From JBHYDC01 sp051861205 (GTDB taxonomy: Bacteria > Pseudomonadota > Alphaproteobacteria > Rhizobiales > Pleomorphomonadaceae), in contig JBHYDC010000012.1 in assembly GCA_051861205.1 (NCBI GenBank), positions 94,002 to 158,001 of the forward strand: DNA of 64,000 nucleotides. Reading direction: 5' to 3'. Each line of letters starts with the position of its first letter. The stretch's first letter is position 1. Shown here one piece after another: positions 54,065 through 63,015 of the stretch. The notes below the pieces were generated by a model. That model was not told the DNA's origin and searched no databases. It saw only the letters and a list, made by a program, of their open reading frames with translations. Made by a program: the position numbers and the translations under genes.

Positions 54065-54874
54065 TCACCCCCCCACCAGCAACTCCCCCTGACCCATGGC
54101 CGCCATATCGCCGCGGTATCGGCGCGCGGCGTTCGGCACCGCGCCCGCCGCTGCGTTGCCCGCTTCCGTGCGCAGCCATCGCCGGAGGACCGCCAGGAAG
54201 CTGGCGTCGTAGATCCCGGCGGGCACGAATGTCGGCTCCACGCCGCCCGCCGCGCCTGCGATCACCGTTCCGCGCTTCATGCCTTCACCGGTCCGCGCAC
54301 CCACCGAGCCTGCCACGATGGTGCCGCCGATCATGCGTGCGCCCGTGAGTTCGCCCGCCGCGCCCAGCACCACCACCACGCCGCGCCGCATCCGGTCGCC
54401 GAGGAGGGCGCCGGCCGTACCCTCGATCACAATCAACCCGCCCGCCATGCCCATCTTATACCCCGGCACGCTTGCCGCCGTCGCAGCCGCCGCGTCGCCC
54501 CGGATCAGAATCACGCCGCCCGTCATCACAGTCCCGGCGTAGGGGCCGCGCGCCGACCCCTCCACGTCGATCCGCCCCGCCGTCATGCCGCGACCGAGAT
54601 ATTGGCCGACATCGCCGCCGACCCGGATCGTGCCGCCCGACAGGCTGCGGCCGATGTTGTCGAACCGGTCGGACCCGCCTTCGAACACCAATTCGCCCGC
54701 GTCATCGCCCGTCACCGCAAACACGTCGCCGATCAAAACGCCCGTTCGGCTTGTCCCCACCGGCATCCGCTCGATCTCGGCCAACGCCTTGCCCGCAAGC
54801 CGTGACGGCCGCACATCGGAAAGGTCCAGCCGCTCTGGCGGCGTTTCCTTCAGCGTGAAGGTTAGCGCGCCCAT
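54065..54874 (-). CDS. fhcC: formyltransferase/hydrolase complex subunit C
   Basis: 269 residues with Gly-rich beta-helix repeats (SGGTIRVGGDVGQYLGRGMTAGRIDVEG, GGVILIRGD, GGLIVIEGTAGALLGDRMRRGVVVVLG), homologous to the C subunit of formylmethanofuran dehydrogenase and to the GltB C-terminal domain. Structural subunit of FhcABCD, which converts formyl-H4MPT to formate. It overlaps fhcD by 1 bp (TGATG). Confidence 0.93.
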   Translation of the reverse strand: MGALTFTLKETPPERLDLSDVRPSRLAGKALAEIERMPVGTSRTGVLIGDVFAVTGDDAGELVFEGGSDRFDNIGRSLSGGTIRVGGDVGQYLGRGMTAGRIDVEGSARGPYAGTVMTGGVILIRGDAAAATAASVPGYKMGMAGGLIVIEGTAGALLGDRMRRGVVVVLGAAGELTGARMIGGTIVAGSVGARTGEGMKRGTVIAGAAGGVEPTFVPAGIYDASFLAVLRRWLRTEAGNAAAGAVPNAARRYRGDMAAMGQGELLVGG

Positions 54875-55779
54875 CAGACGAGGTCCTTCAGGTGGAAATG
54901 GTGCCGGCCGAGGTTTCCGCCATAGTTGCCCGCCGAAATCCGCTGAATTCCGCTCTCCGGCCCGAAGGAGCAGGCCGCATGCAACCCGCGCCGCATCGCT
55001 TCCTTCACCGCTTCGAAGGTCAGCCCGTCGATCACGAGTTCCAGCACCGACCCAGTATCGGTATCCAGCACCGAATTCGGCTCGCCCCGCAGAATCGGCG
55101 AAAACGCGTCGTTGGTGGAGGCAACCAGCCCGCCATATTTGGAACCCACCTTGGAGCCGGACCGCACCATGCCGCCCGGAAACGGCAGGATCACGCCCGG
55201 CACCAACTGTGCCGCTTCAACCGCCGCCTCGGCCGCCGTCAGTACCTCCTCTTGGCTGCGGCCGAGGATGATCAGATTGCCCCCGCCGATCGCGCCCGCC
55301 ATCAAACCCACGTCGTGCTCCACCAGAAACTCGCCGTCCATCACAGGAATGCGCCAGTAGCGGGTGTCGCCGATCTTCTTCGCGATCTGGTGCCCGTCGC
55401 CGAAGTAGCGCAGCGTGGCGCCAAGCTTCAGGCGCGTTTCTCCCTCCATCCCGGAAAAACACGCCGATCCCGGTGAGGTCAGCACGCATTGGCCGACACG
55501 GTCGCGAAGCTGCTTTTCAAGGCCGGGTCCGTCGAAGCCGAAGATCAGCACCCGCACGCCCGGCCGTCCATCCGGCGTTTCCTCCGCCGCCAGTTCCACG
55601 TCTATCCCCGCCTCGCAGCCGCAGGCGATCACGGATGTCGCGAAGCCCGTCATGGTCCGGGCCGCGATATCGGCCCATTTGCGCGTCGGCGCGGTAATCA
55701 CCACGCCCGTCGCGGCCATGTCGAAGGCCTCGGCAAAGGTGTCGTCGATGCGCACGCCGTTGACGATCATTTCGTGCAT
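54874..55779 (-). CDS. fhcD: formylmethanofuran:H4MPT formyltransferase (subunit D)
   Basis: 301 residues, also called Ftr. Moves the formyl group from 5-formyl-H4MPT to methylofuran. Blocks: MIVNGVRIDDTFAEAFDMAATGVVITA, ACFSGMEGETRLKLGATLRYFGDGHQ, VMDGEFLVEHDVGLMAGAIGGGNLIILG and FGPESGIQRISAGNYGGNLGRHHFHL. An ATG at 55770 (MIVNGV...) is the more usual start. It overlaps fhcA by 13 bp. Confidence 0.94.
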   Translation of the reverse strand: MHEMIVNGVRIDDTFAEAFDMAATGVVITAPTRKWADIAARTMTGFATSVIACGCEAGIDVELAAEETPDGRPGVRVLIFGFDGPGLEKQLRDRVGQCVLTSPGSACFSGMEGETRLKLGATLRYFGDGHQIAKKIGDTRYWRIPVMDGEFLVEHDVGLMAGAIGGGNLIILGRSQEEVLTAAEAAVEAAQLVPGVILPFPGGMVRSGSKVGSKYGGLVASTNDAFSPILRGEPNSVLDTDTGSVLELVIDGLTFEAVKEAMRRGLHAACSFGPESGIQRISAGNYGGNLGRHHFHLKDLV

Positions 55780-57404
55780 GGGATCGTCCTGAACACGTCG
55801 CGTTCGCCAAAGCCCGCCGCCGGCACCGCGAAGCCCGCCGGGCCGACGCCGAAGCGATCGCTGAGATAATCGCCCATCCGGCGGTCCATCGCGGGATCAT
55901 ACTCGGGCTGCACCACGGTCGTTTGCCCGGCGAACCAGCCAAGCGCCTTGCCGTCCCGCACCACCAGCCGCCCGTTCTTGAACACCAGCCGCGCGGCGCG
56001 GAACATCGCCGCGCGATTCGGCTCGTCGTCATAAACCGCCACATCCGCAAGAGCGCCGGGCATCAGATGCCCGCGATCGGTAAGCCCCAGCAGCCGGGCC
56101 GGCGCCGCGCGCGTCATGATCGCCACCTCTTCCAGCGTGTATTCGCGCGTGATGTCGCCGAGCCCCGTCCGCGCCCGCGCGCGCGCCGGCATGCCCGCCA
56201 GCCAGCGCTCCCGCTCGTCTCGGTCCATCAGCAAATGCAGGATTTCCGGATAGGTCGTGAACAAGCCGCCGTTGGGGTGATCCGTCGTCATCAAAACGCG
56301 CCAGGGGTCCGGCGAGCGCAGGAAGATCTCCAGCCCGATCGCCCATTGCAGCGCATTCACCCAGCTTTTCGCCTTGTAGCTCAAGGGCACGATGCCGCCG
56401 CCTTCCGCGTCCCCGTCCACCAGCGACCATTTGTTCGGACTAGCAAAAGCCGTGCCCGCCCATTGCTTGATAAGGTCCAGCGATATCGTCACCGTCGGCC
56501 CGAACATCACCTGTCCCACGTCCACCGTCACGTTCGGATTGGCCGCGATCGAGGCCACGATATCCTCCGCGCCGGAGGTCATGCCGCCGTCCGCGCGCTT
56601 TCCGTAGGCATAGAACTGGATATGCGCGAAATGAATGCGCCGTCCTTCCGCCGCCTCGATCGTGGCCGCGATCGTCGTGGGTGCGCCCGCCATGCCAAGG
56701 TTGTTCGCATGCACGTGAAGGGGATGGGGCACGCCGATATCGTCCACCGCAGTCAGAAGGCTCTGGAGGATCTGCCGCGACGAAACGCCGTAATGCGGCA
56801 CCACGTCGTCAAGGTCGAAGCTGCGCAGCCCCTGGTGAAAGGCGGCCGGCCCGCCCGCGTTGATCAGCTTCAGGCCCAGCCCCTTCGATTGGGCCAGCGT
56901 CCAAGCGATCGAATCCCGCACGGCCGCGCGCCCCTCCCGCGCCCGGAGCAGCGACAAGAGGTGATCGTCATTGCCGACGACGCTGAGCGCCCCCCGGTCG
57001 ATGATGGGGATATCGGCGAGTTCCAGATGCGTTTGCATCGCCGCCGCCGGGGGCAGGGCCGGTTCCACCACCGTCGTGAACCCCATTTCGGCATAGAGCC
57101 GGCCCGTTTCATAAGCCGACCAGCGCGCTGATCCGAACGGCAAGCCCTCCGCGCCTGGATCCTCGCTCACATGCAATTCAGGCAGCAGCAGCCGCGCCAT
57201 CGTCACGTTGCCGCCCGCGATATGCGAGTGCACGTCCACCGCGCCCGCCATCACGATCTTGCCAGTGCAATCATAGCTCTCGCCGACCGGCTCGCCCGCG
57301 TCCGGCGCCGCCACGATCCGGCCATCCGCGAGATAAACATCCCGCACGGCGGTTGCTCCCGACACCGGATCGACCACGCGGCCGCCTGCCAATTTGACGA
57401 TCAT
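55767..57404 (-). CDS. fhcA: formylmethanofuran hydrolase, amidohydrolase subunit A
   Basis: 545 residues; zinc amidohydrolase that releases formate from formyl-methylofuran. Metal ligands visible in VDVHSHIAGG, LHVHANNLG and HFAHIQFYAYG; also LMTTDHPNGGLFTTYPEILHLL and GDITREYTLEEVAIMTRAAPARLLGL. The ATG at 57404 (MIVKLAGGRVVD) overlaps the end of fhcB; the longer open frame reaching 57713 lies inside fhcB in another frame. Confidence 0.94.
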   Translation of the reverse strand: MIVKLAGGRVVDPVSGATAVRDVYLADGRIVAAPDAGEPVGESYDCTGKIVMAGAVDVHSHIAGGNVTMARLLLPELHVSEDPGAEGLPFGSARWSAYETGRLYAEMGFTTVVEPALPPAAAMQTHLELADIPIIDRGALSVVGNDDHLLSLLRAREGRAAVRDSIAWTLAQSKGLGLKLINAGGPAAFHQGLRSFDLDDVVPHYGVSSRQILQSLLTAVDDIGVPHPLHVHANNLGMAGAPTTIAATIEAAEGRRIHFAHIQFYAYGKRADGGMTSGAEDIVASIAANPNVTVDVGQVMFGPTVTISLDLIKQWAGTAFASPNKWSLVDGDAEGGGIVPLSYKAKSWVNALQWAIGLEIFLRSPDPWRVLMTTDHPNGGLFTTYPEILHLLMDRDERERWLAGMPARARARTGLGDITREYTLEEVAIMTRAAPARLLGLTDRGHLMPGALADVAVYDDEPNRAAMFRAARLVFKNGRLVVRDGKALGWFAGQTTVVQPEYDPAMDRRMGDYLSDRFGVGPAGFAVPAAGFGERDVFRTIPCTK

Positions 57405-58489
57405 GGCGCGTCTCCGAGCGCTGCCTCGATCGCCGCGATCACCTCCGCGACGGTCGCGAGATCCTGCCGCGCGGGCGGCTCCACATAGGCGAACGCATCG
57501 CGCGGGGCGTCGATCAACACGCCGGCGTGAGTGACGCCCGGCACGCCCACTTCGATCGTCACATCCGCCGTCGAAGCCCCGGCGCCATGATGCATGAGCG
57601 CGATAGTCGGCACTTTGGCGGCCCAGTCCGGCAGATCCGGGCCGAGCGCGCCGATCCACAGCAGCGCGTCGATCTCGCCGTCCGTCACCGCGCGTTCCAC
57701 GTCGAAGCGCCAATCGTCCTGTTCGGGATAGCCGCGCCCGAGGCCGATCGGAAGCCGGTCGCCCGTCATCCAGGCTGAAACGAGGTTGGCGCCCCGGCCA
57801 TGGTGATGGGCGGGAACGGGCAGGGTGGTGAACCGCGTCTCGTTGTTCAGCGCCTTGACCAGCGCCTGAAGCTGTTCGAAAGCAACATGATCGAGGTCGT
57901 TCGGGTCAACCACCATCACGCCGAACTTGGCCGATTTCAGTTCCGCCACCGCGCCGTCGATCGCCTGGAGATCCGGCCCGTTGCCGAGATCGCCGACCGG
58001 CCGCCCCGAAAGCCGCGCCCGTAACAACCCGACCACCCTATGCAGCGGTGCCCCGTCGCCGAGCACCGCGACGCTGCCGTCCGCCGCGATATGCACCGGC
58101 CGCGTGCCGCCAGTCGACAGGCAAAGCACGCTCCGCACCCCGCGCCAGGGATAGAGCCCGCCGCCGTCCGCGAACGCTTTGCCGTGGTCGGCGAAGGCCA
58201 CCGCGCCCGGTCCGGCCAGCACCACCAGATCGCCGCGATGCTGCGCCTCGCTCGCCGTCGTCGTCATCACGCCAAAATCTGAAAGGCCGCGAAGCTCCAC
58301 CCGTTCGTGGGCCGATGCGGCATGGTCCACGATGGCCCCGATCCGCAAGCCTAGCCGCAGCACTGCGCGCAACCCTTCGACATCGCAGCCAAGTCCGCCG
58401 ATCGCCGGCTGGCGAGCCCGCCCCAGCATCGCCGCCGCCCGCGCGGCCAGTCCGTTCATCGTAGAATCGGGTACGGGCACATCATTCAC
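57401..58489 (-). CDS. fhcB: formyltransferase/hydrolase complex subunit B
   Basis: 362 residues, homologous to the molybdopterin subunit FwdB of methanogens but shorter. The bacterial version no longer carries the redox site and is a structural part of the complex. Blocks: GGLGCDVEGLRAVLRLG, VRSVLCLSTGG, HHHGRGANLVSAWMTG and PTIALMHHGAGAS. First gene of an operon running to DUF447 at 48749. ATG at 58489; an internal ATG at residue 11 is an alternative. Confidence 0.92.
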   Translation of the reverse strand: MNDVPVPDSTMNGLAARAAAMLGRARQPAIGGLGCDVEGLRAVLRLGLRIGAIVDHAASAHERVELRGLSDFGVMTTTASEAQHRGDLVVLAGPGAVAFADHGKAFADGGGLYPWRGVRSVLCLSTGGTRPVHIAADGSVAVLGDGAPLHRVVGLLRARLSGRPVGDLGNGPDLQAIDGAVAELKSAKFGVMVVDPNDLDHVAFEQLQALVKALNNETRFTTLPVPAHHHGRGANLVSAWMTGDRLPIGLGRGYPEQDDWRFDVERAVTDGEIDALLWIGALGPDLPDWAAKVPTIALMHHGAGASTADVTIEVGVPGVTHAGVLIDAPRDAFAYVEPPARQDLATVAEVIAAIEAALGDAP

Positions 58490-58648
58490 CGGGTCATCGA
58501 TCGACTAGCCCCATGATGGCACCGGATGTCGCCCCGGAGCAAGCAAACCGGCGGCGTAGCAAACAGCGGCAGATTGGGCGGGGAGGAAGGCGTTCCGGCA
58601 AGCGGTGCAAAGCAATCGACTTGGAGGCGGCCCAGTCCTCGCCATGCT

Positions 58649-58975
58649 TCAAGTCGAGGCCGATCTGTTTGGCGCTGGCTCCGCGCGCGAGGAACCGCGC
58701 CCGTCAAAGACGTCCGGTTCAGGCGGAGCAAGCTCGTCAGAACTGCCCCACGACGCAACCCAGCGATCCATTGCATCGGCAGAGATAAAGACGTCCTCCC
58801 GCGCCTCGCTCAGAGCCGCTTCTGCTGCGGCCCGTGCTCTTGAACGCAGATCTAAAAAGTCACTGATAGCAACTTCGGCAAGTTCGCTTACCGATTGCTT
58901 CGCCAACTTTGCTTCCATCTTGAGTCGATCCCGCAATGAGGGATCCACCTGAAAACTCGACGAAGCTCTCACCAT
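58649..58975 (-). CDS. ribbon-helix-helix (CopG-like) antitoxin-type protein without a toxin
   Basis: About 108 residues from the ATG at 58975. The N-terminal half, SSSFQVDPSLRDRLKMEAKLAKQSVSELAEVAISDFL, is a typical RHH DNA-binding region; the rest (MDRWVASWGSSDELAPPEPDVFD) is like the toxin-binding tail of ParD/CopG-type antitoxins. No ParE/RelE-like frame follows it before fhcB (58489). It may be an orphan regulator or a decayed module. Confidence 0.65.
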   Translation of the reverse strand: MVRASSSFQVDPSLRDRLKMEAKLAKQSVSELAEVAISDFLDLRSRARAAAEAALSEAREDVFISADAMDRWVASWGSSDELAPPEPDVFDGRGSSRAEPAPNRSAST

Positions 58976-59080
58976 AGCATTCCTCTCCAAGTCGATCGCC
59001 TCACCATAGCATAGGATCAAGTCGGGCTCTCACTTTGCCTGACCTGCGTAGCATGATGGTCGGTAGGACACGCCACTCCA

Positions 59081-59350
59081 TCAACGTCGCGCCTGCTTTG
59101 AAACTGATTTCACGTAGCTTTCAAGCACTGCATTCATGCGGGTTTGATATCCTTTCCCTCCAGCCTTGAAGGCGTCCAGCACAGACTGCTTGACCCTCAA
59201 CGTTATGCTCTGCGTGCGATCAGGGTACACTAAACTGGCCTTCGACCAGAACTCGTCGCCAAGTTCCGGCACATCGCTGAAGTCGATCTCATCAGGCGTC
59301 AACGCCGCGATCTCAAGGGGCGTCAAAGGCTTTTCGTAGCGCTTGTTCAT
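59081..59350 (-). CDS. brnA: BrnA-family antitoxin
   Basis: 89 residues, MNKRYEKPLTPLEIAALTPDEIDFSDVPELGDEFWSKASLVYP..., with C-terminal RHH pattern SITLRVKQSVLDAFKAGGKGYQTRMNAVLESYV. The YQTRMNAVLESY block is diagnostic of BrnA. It overlaps the 3' end of brnT. The antitoxin is intact although the toxin start is damaged. Confidence 0.85.
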   Translation of the reverse strand: MNKRYEKPLTPLEIAALTPDEIDFSDVPELGDEFWSKASLVYPDRTQSITLRVKQSVLDAFKAGGKGYQTRMNAVLESYVKSVSKQARR

Positions 59351-59610
59351 ATCGACCTCGTTCCCGCCGAGATGCAGCTCGCGCAGATATCAGGCGGATC
59401 AAACCGGCACGGTCTACGTGAACCACCGTCAACACGGCCACCCCGTCCACCATGCCGATACTGATTTCACGGCGTTCGCCATAGTCGACACGATCATCGA
59501 AAGCCGTCAGGACCAGTCCGTCGAAAATCCGCGCCGCGAGTTCAAAGCTTATACCGTGCTTGGCAATATTCGCGTGGTTCTTACTTTCATCCCATTCAAA
59601 TTCATCGCAT
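59313..59610 (-). pseudogene. brnT: brnT toxin gene with out-of-frame start
   Basis: A 97-codon frame from 59606 down to a TGA at 59313-59315 translates as DEFEWDESKNHANIAKHGISF...ERREISIGMVDG...VHVDRAGLIRLISARAASRRERGRYEQA, clearly BrnT (RelE-like ribonuclease). It has no in-frame ATG, GTG or TTG at the proper place. An ATG at 59610-59608 is separated by one extra base (G on the plus strand at 59607), so M-DEFEWDE would be restored by deleting it. Upstream in frame a TAA follows within two codons. The body has no internal stop, so the lesion is recent, is a sequencing error, or is bypassed by a rare start. Confidence 0.75.
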
Positions 59611-59649
59611 CGGTATTAACAAGTTGTATGTACAGAACAGTCGACGTAA

Positions 59650-62568
59650 TCACTCCGCGGCTTCAGCGCGGCCTTGCGGGCGGCGCTCCAGGAGGTCTTT
59701 GAGGTAGCGGCCGGTATAGCTCTCCGGCACCTTCACGATATCCTCCGGGCGTCCCGCCGCCACGATACGGCCGCCGCCGTCGCCGCCTTCGGGGCCGAGG
59801 TCGAGGATCCAGTCGGCGGTTTTGATGACTTCGAGGTTATGCTCGATGACGACTACCGTGTTGCCCTGCTCGACCAATTCGTGCAGCATTTCCAAGAGTT
59901 TGGCCACATCGTGGAAATGCAGGCCCGTGGTTGGCTCGTCCAGAATGTAGAGCGTGCGGCCGGTCGCGCGCCGCGACAGTTCCTTGGCAAGCTTCACGCG
60001 CTGCGCCTCGCCGCCCGAAAGCGTCGTCGCCTGCTGGCCGACCTTGATGTAGCCGAGACCCACGTCGCGCAGCGAAAACATCTTGTCGCGCACCGCTGGA
60101 ACCGCCTGGAAGAAATCGCAGGCTTCCTCCACGGTCATGTCCAGCACGTCGGCGATCGACTTGCCCTTGAAGTGAACCTCCAGCGTTTCCCGGTTGTAGC
60201 GTTTGCCCTTGCACACATCGCAGGTGACATACACGTCCGGTAGGAAGTGCATCTCGATCTTGATGACGCCGTCGCCCTGGCAGGCCTCGCAGCGCCCACC
60301 CTTCACGTTGAACGAAAACCGCCCCGGCTGATAACCGCGCGCCTTGCTTTCCGGCAGCCCGGCGAACCAGTCGCGGATCGGCGTGAAGGCGCCGGTGTAG
60401 GTGGCCGGGTTCGAGCGCGGCGTGCGGCCGATCGGCGACTGGTCGATATCGATCACCTTGTCGAGATGCTCCAGGCCCTCCACCCGGTCATGCGCCGCCG
60501 CCTGCTCGCGCGCGCCGTTCAGCCGCCGCGCGGCTGCTTTGAACAGCGTATCGATCAGAAACGTCGATTTTCCGCCACCCGATACGCCGGTCACGCAGGT
60601 GAATGTTCCGATCGGCACCTCCGCCGTGACGCCCTTCAGGTTGTTCGCTCTGGCGCCGACCACGCGGATCTGTTTGCCCTTGGCAATCTTCCGCCGCTTT
60701 TCCGGCACCGGGATCGAGCGCGCGCCGGAGAGATACTGCCCCGTCAGCGAGGCCGGATCGGCCATCACCTCCGCCGGCGTTCCCTTGGAAACGATACGGC
60801 CGCCGTGGATACCCGCGCCCGGCCCCACGTCCACCACGTAATCGGACGCGAGGATCGCATCTTCGTCATGCTCCACCACGATGACGGTGTTGCCCAGATC
60901 GCGCAGCCGCTTCAGTGTTTCGATCAGCCGGTCGTTGTCGCGCTGATGCAGCCCGATCGATGGTTCGTCGAGCACGTAAAGCACGCCCGTCAGCCCCGAT
61001 CCGATCTGGCTCGCAAGCCGGATCCGCTGGCTCTCCCCGCCCGACAGCGTGCCGGACGCCCGCGCGAGGCTGAGATAATCCAGCCCGACGTCGTTGAGAA
61101 ACTTCAAGCGATCGCGGATTTCCTTCAAAATCCGGCCGGCGATTTCGTTCTGCTTGGCCGTCAGCCGGTCGGGCAGGGCATTGAACCACGCTGCCGCCTC
61201 GCGGATCGATTTCGCCGTCGTCTGCCCGATGTGCAGCCCGTCGATCTTCACCGCCAGAGCTTCCGGCTTCAGCCGATAGCCGTTGCAAACCTCGCACGGA
61301 TGGTCGGATTGGAAGCGGCTGAGTTCCTCGCGCACCCAGTCCGATTCCGTCTCGCGCCAGCGCCGGTCGATGTTGCCGACTACGCCTTCGAAAACCTTCG
61401 TAGTCTTGTAGGCGCGCAAGCCGTCGTCATAGGTGAAGGCGATTTCCTCCTCGCCTGAGCCGTGCAGGATGGTGTTTCGCACCTCTTCCGGCAGGTCGCG
61501 CCAGGCGGTGTTCATCGACTGTTTGAAATGCCGGCAAATCGCCTCCAGCGTTTGCGCGTAATAGGGTGACGACGCGCCGGTTTTCGCCCACGGCACGATC
61601 GCCCCGCCGCGCAGCGACAGGCTATCGTCCGGCACTACAAGCTCGGCCTCGAAGCGCAGCGTGGTGCCCAAACCGTCGCAGGTCGGGCAGGCGCCGAAGG
61701 GGTTGTTGAAGGAGAACAGTCGGGGCTCGATCTCCGATATGGTGAAACCGGAAACCGGACAGGCGAATTTCTCGGAAAACAGTATCCGCCGCGCTTCGCC
61801 GTCGTCGCTCTTTTCGTCGGCATATTCGAGAACGGCTATGCCATCGGCAAGCCCGATCGCGGTTTCGAAGCTGTCCGCCAGCCGCGTCGCGATATCGGCC
61901 CGCACCACGATGCGGTCCACCACCACGTCGATGTCGTGCTTCAGCTTCTTGTCCAGCGCCGGCACGTCTTCGATCGCGTAGAAAGTGCCGTCGACCTTGA
62001 CGCGCTGAAACCCCTTTTTCTGAAGCTCCGCGAACTCCTTGCGATACTCGCCCTTGCGCCCCCGGATCATCGGCGCCAGCAGAAAAAGCCGCGTCCCTTC
62101 AGGAATTTCCAGCGTCCGATCCACCATTTGGCTTATGGTCTGGCTCTCGATTGGCAGGCCCGTCGCCGGCGAATAGGGCACGCCCACCCGCGCGAACAGC
62201 AGGCGCATGTAGTCGTAAATCTCCGTGACGGTGCCCACCGTGGAGCGCGGGTTCCGCGACGTTGTTTTCTGCTCGATCGATATCGCCGGCGACAGTCCGT
62301 CGATCTGGTCAACGTCCGGCTTCTGCATCATCTCCAGAAACTGGCGCGCATAGGCCGAGAGGCTTTCCACATAGCGGCGTTGGCCCTCGGCATAGATGGT
62401 GTCGAAAGCGAGCGAGGATTTCCCAGAACCCGACAGCCCCGTCATCACCACCAGACTGTCGCGCGGCAGATCGATGTCGATGTTTTTCAGATTGTGCTCG
62501 CGCGCGCCCCTGATCGAAATCACCCGGTGCGCCGCCATGTCGAAGGCCGAAATCTTGTCACCCGCCAT
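59650..62568 (-). CDS. uvrA: excinuclease ABC subunit A
   Basis: Damage-recognition ATPase of nucleotide excision repair. About 970 residues. Walker A motifs GLSGSGKSSLAFD and GVSGGGKSTFLID, two ABC signatures (LSGGESQRIRLASQIG and LSGGEAQRVKLAKEL), and zinc fingers including CEVCNGYRL and CEACQGDGV...CDVCKGKRYN. I prefer the ATG at 62568 (MAGDKISAFD...); 62607 and 62538 are alternatives. Divergent from ssb with a LexA box between. Confidence 0.95.
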   Translation of the reverse strand: MAGDKISAFDMAAHRVISIRGAREHNLKNIDIDLPRDSLVVMTGLSGSGKSSLAFDTIYAEGQRRYVESLSAYARQFLEMMQKPDVDQIDGLSPAISIEQKTTSRNPRSTVGTVTEIYDYMRLLFARVGVPYSPATGLPIESQTISQMVDRTLEIPEGTRLFLLAPMIRGRKGEYRKEFAELQKKGFQRVKVDGTFYAIEDVPALDKKLKHDIDVVVDRIVVRADIATRLADSFETAIGLADGIAVLEYADEKSDDGEARRILFSEKFACPVSGFTISEIEPRLFSFNNPFGACPTCDGLGTTLRFEAELVVPDDSLSLRGGAIVPWAKTGASSPYYAQTLEAICRHFKQSMNTAWRDLPEEVRNTILHGSGEEEIAFTYDDGLRAYKTTKVFEGVVGNIDRRWRETESDWVREELSRFQSDHPCEVCNGYRLKPEALAVKIDGLHIGQTTAKSIREAAAWFNALPDRLTAKQNEIAGRILKEIRDRLKFLNDVGLDYLSLARASGTLSGGESQRIRLASQIGSGLTGVLYVLDEPSIGLHQRDNDRLIETLKRLRDLGNTVIVVEHDEDAILASDYVVDVGPGAGIHGGRIVSKGTPAEVMADPASLTGQYLSGARSIPVPEKRRKIAKGKQIRVVGARANNLKGVTAEVPIGTFTCVTGVSGGGKSTFLIDTLFKAAARRLNGAREQAAAHDRVEGLEHLDKVIDIDQSPIGRTPRSNPATYTGAFTPIRDWFAGLPESKARGYQPGRFSFNVKGGRCEACQGDGVIKIEMHFLPDVYVTCDVCKGKRYNRETLEVHFKGKSIADVLDMTVEEACDFFQAVPAVRDKMFSLRDVGLGYIKVGQQATTLSGGEAQRVKLAKELSRRATGRTLYILDEPTTGLHFHDVAKLLEMLHELVEQGNTVVVIEHNLEVIKTADWILDLGPEGGDGGGRIVAAGRPEDIVKVPESYTGRYLKDLLERRPQGRAEAAE

Positions 62569-63015
62569 CGTGCCGATCCGTCCGTCCCGGCCCAATGGGC
62601 CCTTCATTCAGCCGGCCGTTCGGCCGTAATCCAGTTCACTATACGCAAAGGCCGCCGCCCGTGCCGCCCAATCCCGCGTCGTCGCCCAGAATGTCCACCC
62701 ACCGCACCCCAAATCCGTCAGCAGCGCGCGGGCGCCGCTCGTTTTGCTCCAGCACAGTGGAACCCAATTCGGCCCGCCGGAATTCACGGCAAGACCGAGA
62801 GATATAGGCACCGGTTGCGTGCTGACAATCGATGGTATAGAACATAGCAAGAACGACAGGGGCTGACCACTGTTTTTTCCTGCAGCTTGTGGAAAACCGG
62901 CGCCGAGCGGGAGCCGTGCTTTCCCACTGCGTTTCAAAGGCGTAAGCTGCGCGGCCCACAAAGATGTGCCGGGTTGCAGTGAGCGCGCGGTTACGAGGCG
63001 AAGGAGACCAGCGCC
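62569..63015. other. 447-bp divergent control region between uvrA and ssb
   Basis: No gene here is convincing; long minus-strand frames run through it but are antisense to ssb or lack family matches. It contains the SOS box at 62840-62854. An AT-richer segment around 62815-62880 probably holds the divergent promoters. Confidence 0.5.
62840..62854. promoter_or_regulatory. LexA (SOS) box, GAAC-N7-GAAC
   Basis: GAAC-ATAGCAA-GAAC, which on the minus strand reads GTTC-N7-GTTC, the direct-repeat LexA-binding consensus of Alphaproteobacteria. It lies 162 bp upstream of ssb and about 270 bp upstream of uvrA, both classic SOS genes, so one site could control both. Confidence 0.85.

Noticed and set aside
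55923..57131. 402-codon plus-strand frame opposite fhcA
   Set aside because: Antisense shadow of fhcA.
59343..59702. 119-codon plus-strand frame beside uvrA
   Set aside because: It is the antisense of brnT, whose minus-strand frame gives a recognisable toxin.
60247..61458. 403-codon plus-strand frame opposite uvrA
   Set aside because: Antisense shadow of uvrA; composition is His/Arg-rich and matches no family.
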